Source of the DNA: Clostridiales bacterium
Lineage (GTDB): Bacteria > Bacillota > Clostridia > TANB77 > CAG-508
Reading direction: 5' to 3'
DNA: 39,504 nt
Assembly (NCBI GenBank): GCA_004553715.1
Contig: SFKP01000004.1
Coordinates: 1 to 39,504 of the forward strand
A model generated the notes under the pieces. The model saw only the letters and a list, made by a program, of their open reading frames with translations. It was not told the origin of the DNA and did not search any database. Below are positions 38,993-39,504 of this stretch, piece after piece. Numbering within the stretch: the stretch's first letter is position 1; each line of letters begins with the position of its first letter. Both the position numbers and the translations under genes were made by a program.

Positions 38993-39472
38993 ATGAAAAA
39001 TAAAAAAATAATAATTTATATTGTAATTATATTTTTAATTTTATTAATTTTAGGAATAGGATATTTAGTTTATATAAATATCAAATATAATGAGAATAAT
39101 ATTAATGAATATATTCCAGAGGAAGAAATTTCTGATAAGGAATTACGAAAAACAGTCATAAGTTTGTATTTCTGTAATCCAGAAACAAATAGTATTGAAG
39201 AAGAAAAAAGAGAAATTGATTCGAAAAATTTGTTAGATAATCCTTATAAATATTTGGTACAACTGCTTCTAGAAGGACCAAAAGGAGAGAATTTTTGTAA
39301 AATATTCCCAGCTGAAATAACAATAGAAGAAGCCTACTTTGAGAATGGGACAGTGTATCTTAAATTTTCTAGTGTAATAGATGAAAATAAAGATTTAATT
39401 ATAGAGTCATTACAAAAAACATTAAAAAATTTAAATGAGGTACAGAAAATAGAAATAGTAGATAATAGATAA
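38993..39472 (+). CDS. GerMN-domain membrane protein
   Basis: A 159-residue protein with a cytoplasmic KNKK start, one membrane anchor (about 5-28) and an external GerMN-like domain: TVISLYFCNPETNSIEEEKREID, YKYLVQLLLEGPKGENF, IFPAEITIEEAYFENGTVYLKFS and QKTLKNLNEVQKIEIV. GerMN proteins include sporulation/germination GerM and lipoproteins of Firmicutes; no Cys lipobox is visible here. AAGGAGGT site. Upstream 38868-38992 is AT-rich with no gene. Confidence 0.8.
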   Translation: MKNKKIIIYIVIIFLILLILGIGYLVYINIKYNENNINEYIPEEEISDKELRKTVISLYFCNPETNSIEEEKREIDSKNLLDNPYKYLVQLLLEGPKGENFCKIFPAEITIEEAYFENGTVYLKFSSVIDENKDLIIESLQKTLKNLNEVQKIEIVDNR

Positions 39473-39504
39473 AAAACAAATAATTATTTAATTATTTAAT
39501 TATT

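Overview
This AT-rich window is the replication-origin region of a low-GC Clostridia-type Firmicute. The support is the origin-linked housekeeping set, VanW and GerMN proteins, an AGA-dominated Arg codon choice and many TTG starts. I cannot name a genus; an uncultivated gut lineage is plausible. The origin lies around 26.1-28.1 kb. To its left, most genes run on the minus strand: dnaA, dnaN, recF, gyrB, gyrA and ileS. To its right they run on the plus strand: rpmH, rnpA, yidD, yidC, jag, mnmE, mnmG, rsmG, parA and parB.

The most unusual signal is a recoding pattern. Six genes are broken into two frames: an SDR reductase, a VirB6/TrbL-like membrane protein, a VirB4-like ATPase, mnmG, parA and a patatin. 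In each, the break is an in-frame CGG codon, and skipping one base there restores the homologous protein. The restored codon is always a glycine GGN codon (GGG, GGC, GGA, GGT, GGA, GGA). I read both strands for every CGG. In roughly 11,400 codons I found no other in-frame CGG, while dozens of out-of-frame CGG triplets (for example AAC GGA) sit harmlessly in intact genes. The economical reading is that CGG is not an arginine codon here. Instead CGGN behaves as a four-base glycine codon, or CGG as an obligatory +1 frameshift site. This could reflect loss of the CCG-anticodon Arg tRNA or a Gly tRNA with an enlarged anticodon loop.

Layout: 0.1-5.2 kb holds a methyltransferase, a VanW protein, two divergent XRE regulators, a carbohydrate-binding protein and the recoded SDR. 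5.2-6.0 kb holds tRNA Thr, Glu and Lys, a palindromic repeat and a DUF1858 protein. 6.1-9.5 kb is a plus-strand type IV secretion-like operon (VirD4, pilin-like, VirB6-like, VirB3/PrgI-like). 9.5-11.6 kb encodes a DnaD-like protein and a DnaC/DnaI-like helicase loader. 11.7-16.9 kb is gyrA-ileS. 17.1-21.4 kb is a minus-strand operon with the VirB4-like ATPase, a CpaE/TadZ-like ATPase, an unknown protein and a gene that has no ATG/GTG/TTG start. 21.4-22.0 kb is non-coding and ends in a plus-strand terminator, so it may encode an RNA. 36.5-37.0 kb has three tRNA-Ser genes, then a second copy of the palindromic repeat, adenosine deaminase, a decayed patatin gene and a GerMN protein.

Together the window provides replication initiation and origin segregation (DnaA, DnaN, ParA, ParB), topology (GyrA, GyrB), membrane insertion (YidC, YidD, Jag), tRNA modification (MnmE, MnmG) and rRNA methylation (RsmG). 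A split secretion-like apparatus is embedded next to the origin. Recoding sites fall in both housekeeping and secretion genes, so the phenomenon is not confined to a mobile element.
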